The translations under genes were made by a program, and so were the position numbers. 7,083 nt of DNA from Desulfuromonadales bacterium. Lineage in GTDB: Bacteria > Desulfobacterota > Desulfuromonadia > Desulfuromonadales > BM103. The stretch covers positions 1 to 7,083 of the forward strand of contig JAUWTX010000107.1 of assembly GCA_030614505.1 (NCBI GenBank), written 5' to 3'. Numbering within the stretch: the stretch's first letter is position 1; every line of letters starts with the position of its first letter. Under the pieces are notes generated by a model that saw nothing but the letters and a program-made list of their open reading frames with translations, ran no database searches and was not told the DNA's origin. This document shows positions 5,915 through 7,083 of the stretch, piece by piece.

Positions 5915-7083
5915 CTAAAGCTCCTGAGCGGTCACGGGCTCGAATTCGAAGGGGAGCCTCTGCATGCAGGCATGATACTTCTCCAAAAGCTCCTCTTCGC
6001 TCCCTCCGCCGACAAAGATATTGGCATACTCGAAGCTGTAGCTGTCGGTATCGGTAAAGTCGGACAGCCGAGCCCCCTCGTGCGCCCAGACCATGACGAA
6101 GACGCCATCGACCTCACGTTGCAGGGTATCGATCTCTGCACGGTTGGGCACGCGCCGTACCATCGCATCCCCGCAATAGCGGCGGACCATGAACTTGGTG
6201 GCCATGGGATAAGTCCCTTGTTTAGATGGATATTCGGGTTGGATGCCAAGGGCAACCTCCACCATGACTTCCTGATGCGAAGCGCCATCAACGAGGAAAA
6301 AGAGCGGACAGTGCGACTTGGAGATGCGCGGGTTGATCTCGAGCAATGTGATGCGTCCGGTTGCCGGATCGTGGAAGAATTCGATATTAAACGGTTCGTT
6401 GTTAAGACCGGTGCGGCGTATGACACGGATGGCAACTTCGCTCATCTGTTGCCGGATTTCGGCTGGCAGTCGCGAGGGGTAATGGTAGCGGCTGAAACTT
6501 GATGGGTTTTCTTCGCGTAGCGAGTCGACCACACCGTAGATCCTGGGCTCGCCGTTGTAGACATATCCTTCCAGGGTGCACTGGTTTTCTGCGCTGATGA
6601 TTTCTTCAGCCAGGCAATAGTTGCCGTTGATCGCGGCGATTTCCGGAGGGACATCGGCACGCTCGAAGAGAAAGTTGAACGGATCGGAAAAGCGTCCTAT
6701 GCGTTCTTTTATTTGCGGGATCGCAGCAGAGAAATCAGCTTGGTTGTCGATGTGAAAACCAAGGATTGACGAATGGGCCTTGACCGGTTTGATCCAGAAC
6801 GGAAAATCGAGGTCGATTTGCGACAGGGGGTTGTCGGCGAAGGGATTGAAGGCGGTAAACCCGGGAATCAGTTCAGGGACCACCTCGTGCTGGATCAGGC
6901 GACTCCAGTACTTGTGCTCACAGCGCAAAATGCTCTCGGTGGATGTCGTCGAAAGTCCGGCGGCATGACGCAGGGTTGGCAGCATAAGGGTGGCCGGAAA
7001 ATCCCAGTAAGAGACTATGGCGTCGATGGTACCGTTGAAATTTTTAAGCCTGCGACATGCCTCTGCCAGTAACTCAGGCATCG
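5915..7083 (-). CDS. ATP-grasp domain ligase, N-terminus cut by window edge
   Basis: The C-terminal 388 or more residues of an ATP-grasp enzyme, a class that joins a carboxylate to an amine or thiol through an acyl phosphate. The first Met in view is at 7081, only two bases from the edge, and the text there (IDAIVSYWDFPATLMLPTLRHAAGLSTTSTESILRCEHK) is the middle of the usual pre-ATP-grasp domain, so the true start lies outside. Counting from that Met: Lys57 and Arg61 (HKYWSR) and Lys98 (FWIKPVKAHSS) fit ATP-binding positions, AEEIIS (158-163) the adenine-contact strand, and Glu234 (NIEFF) with Glu248 and Asn250 (LLEINPRIS) the magnesium site. All key residues are present. The closest general class seems to be the carbamoyl-phosphate-synthase-like ATP-grasp (ATP-grasp_4 type), but the specific reaction is unknown. 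The TAG stop (5915-5917) directly abuts the start codon of the hydrolase gene, indicating one operon with a promoter upstream of the window. Confidence 0.88.
   Translation of the reverse strand, partial: MPELLAEACRRLKNFNGTIDAIVSYWDFPATLMLPTLRHAAGLSTTSTESILRCEHKYWSRLIQHEVVPELIPGFTAFNPFADNPLSQIDLDFPFWIKPVKAHSSILGFHIDNQADFSAAIPQIKERIGRFSDPFNFLFERADVPPEIAAINGNYCLAEEIISAENQCTLEGYVYNGEPRIYGVVDSLREENPSSFSRYHYPSRLPAEIRQQMSEVAIRVIRRTGLNNEPFNIEFFHDPATGRITLLEINPRISKSHCPLFFLVDGASHQEVMVEVALGIQPEYPSKQGTYPMATKFMVRRYCGDAMVRRVPNRAEIDTLQREVDGVFVMVWAHEGARLSDFTDTDSYSFEYANIFVGGGSEEELLEKYHACMQRLPFEFEPVTAQEL
5921..5925 (-). promoter_or_regulatory. Ribosome binding site of the hydrolase inside the ATP-grasp gene
   Basis: AGGAG on the - strand overlaps the codons for the last residues (Gln-Glu) of the ATP-grasp protein and lies six bases before ATG 5914, consistent with translational coupling. 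Confidence 0.75.

Noticed and set aside
5837..6502. Open frame of 221 codons on the + strand
   Set aside because: Antisense to the ATP-grasp and hydrolase genes; composition is a shadow of the real frame.

Overview
The window looks like chromosomal DNA from a mid-GC proteobacterium. A Desulfuromonas/Geobacter-type deltaproteobacterium is my best guess, from the style of the ORF6N protein, a multi-haem membrane protein and the intergenic debris; this is inference, since no marker gene is present. The left half (about 1-3580) is on the + strand and has an accessory character. The right half (about 3896-7083) is on the - strand and is a compact two-gene metabolic operon. The two halves converge on a gene-free stretch at 3582-3895.

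Left half, in order: the C-terminal part of a HigA-type antitoxin (its start lies outside the window); a DUF2779-type protein of about 499 residues that joins a Cas4/RecB-like PD-(D/E)XK nuclease with four cysteines to a DEDD-type exonuclease fold; a 236-base intergenic region rich in inverted repeats (a 20-bp hairpin with G-U pairs, a weak palindrome and a perfect 31-bp palindrome); an ORF6N-domain DNA-binding protein; and a membrane haem protein joining a CxxCH motif, a CopD-like membrane domain and a cytochrome b5-like domain.

The haem protein gene sits between two copies of the last codons of the ORF6N gene: 27 identical bases at 2552-2578 and 3655-3681. The second copy is only a remnant. 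This suggests past insertion, duplication or recombination at the ORF6N 3' end. The rest of 3582-3895 holds an imperfect inverted repeat and no convincing gene.

Right half: an ATP-grasp ligase (5' end cut by the window edge) is followed with no intervening base by a CocE/NonD-type serine hydrolase with an intact Ser-Asp-His triad. The stop codon of one abuts the start codon of the next, and the ribosome binding site lies inside the first gene. The two products probably act in one pathway, perhaps making and cleaving or modifying an amide or peptide bond; the substrate is unknown.

The most interesting items are the fused double-nuclease protein, the two related perfect palindromes associated with the ORF6N gene (shared form GGTnnCAATTTGnnACC), the repeat-bracketed haem protein, and the coupled ligase/hydrolase pair. 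No RNA gene, CRISPR array, intact insertion sequence or replication origin was seen.
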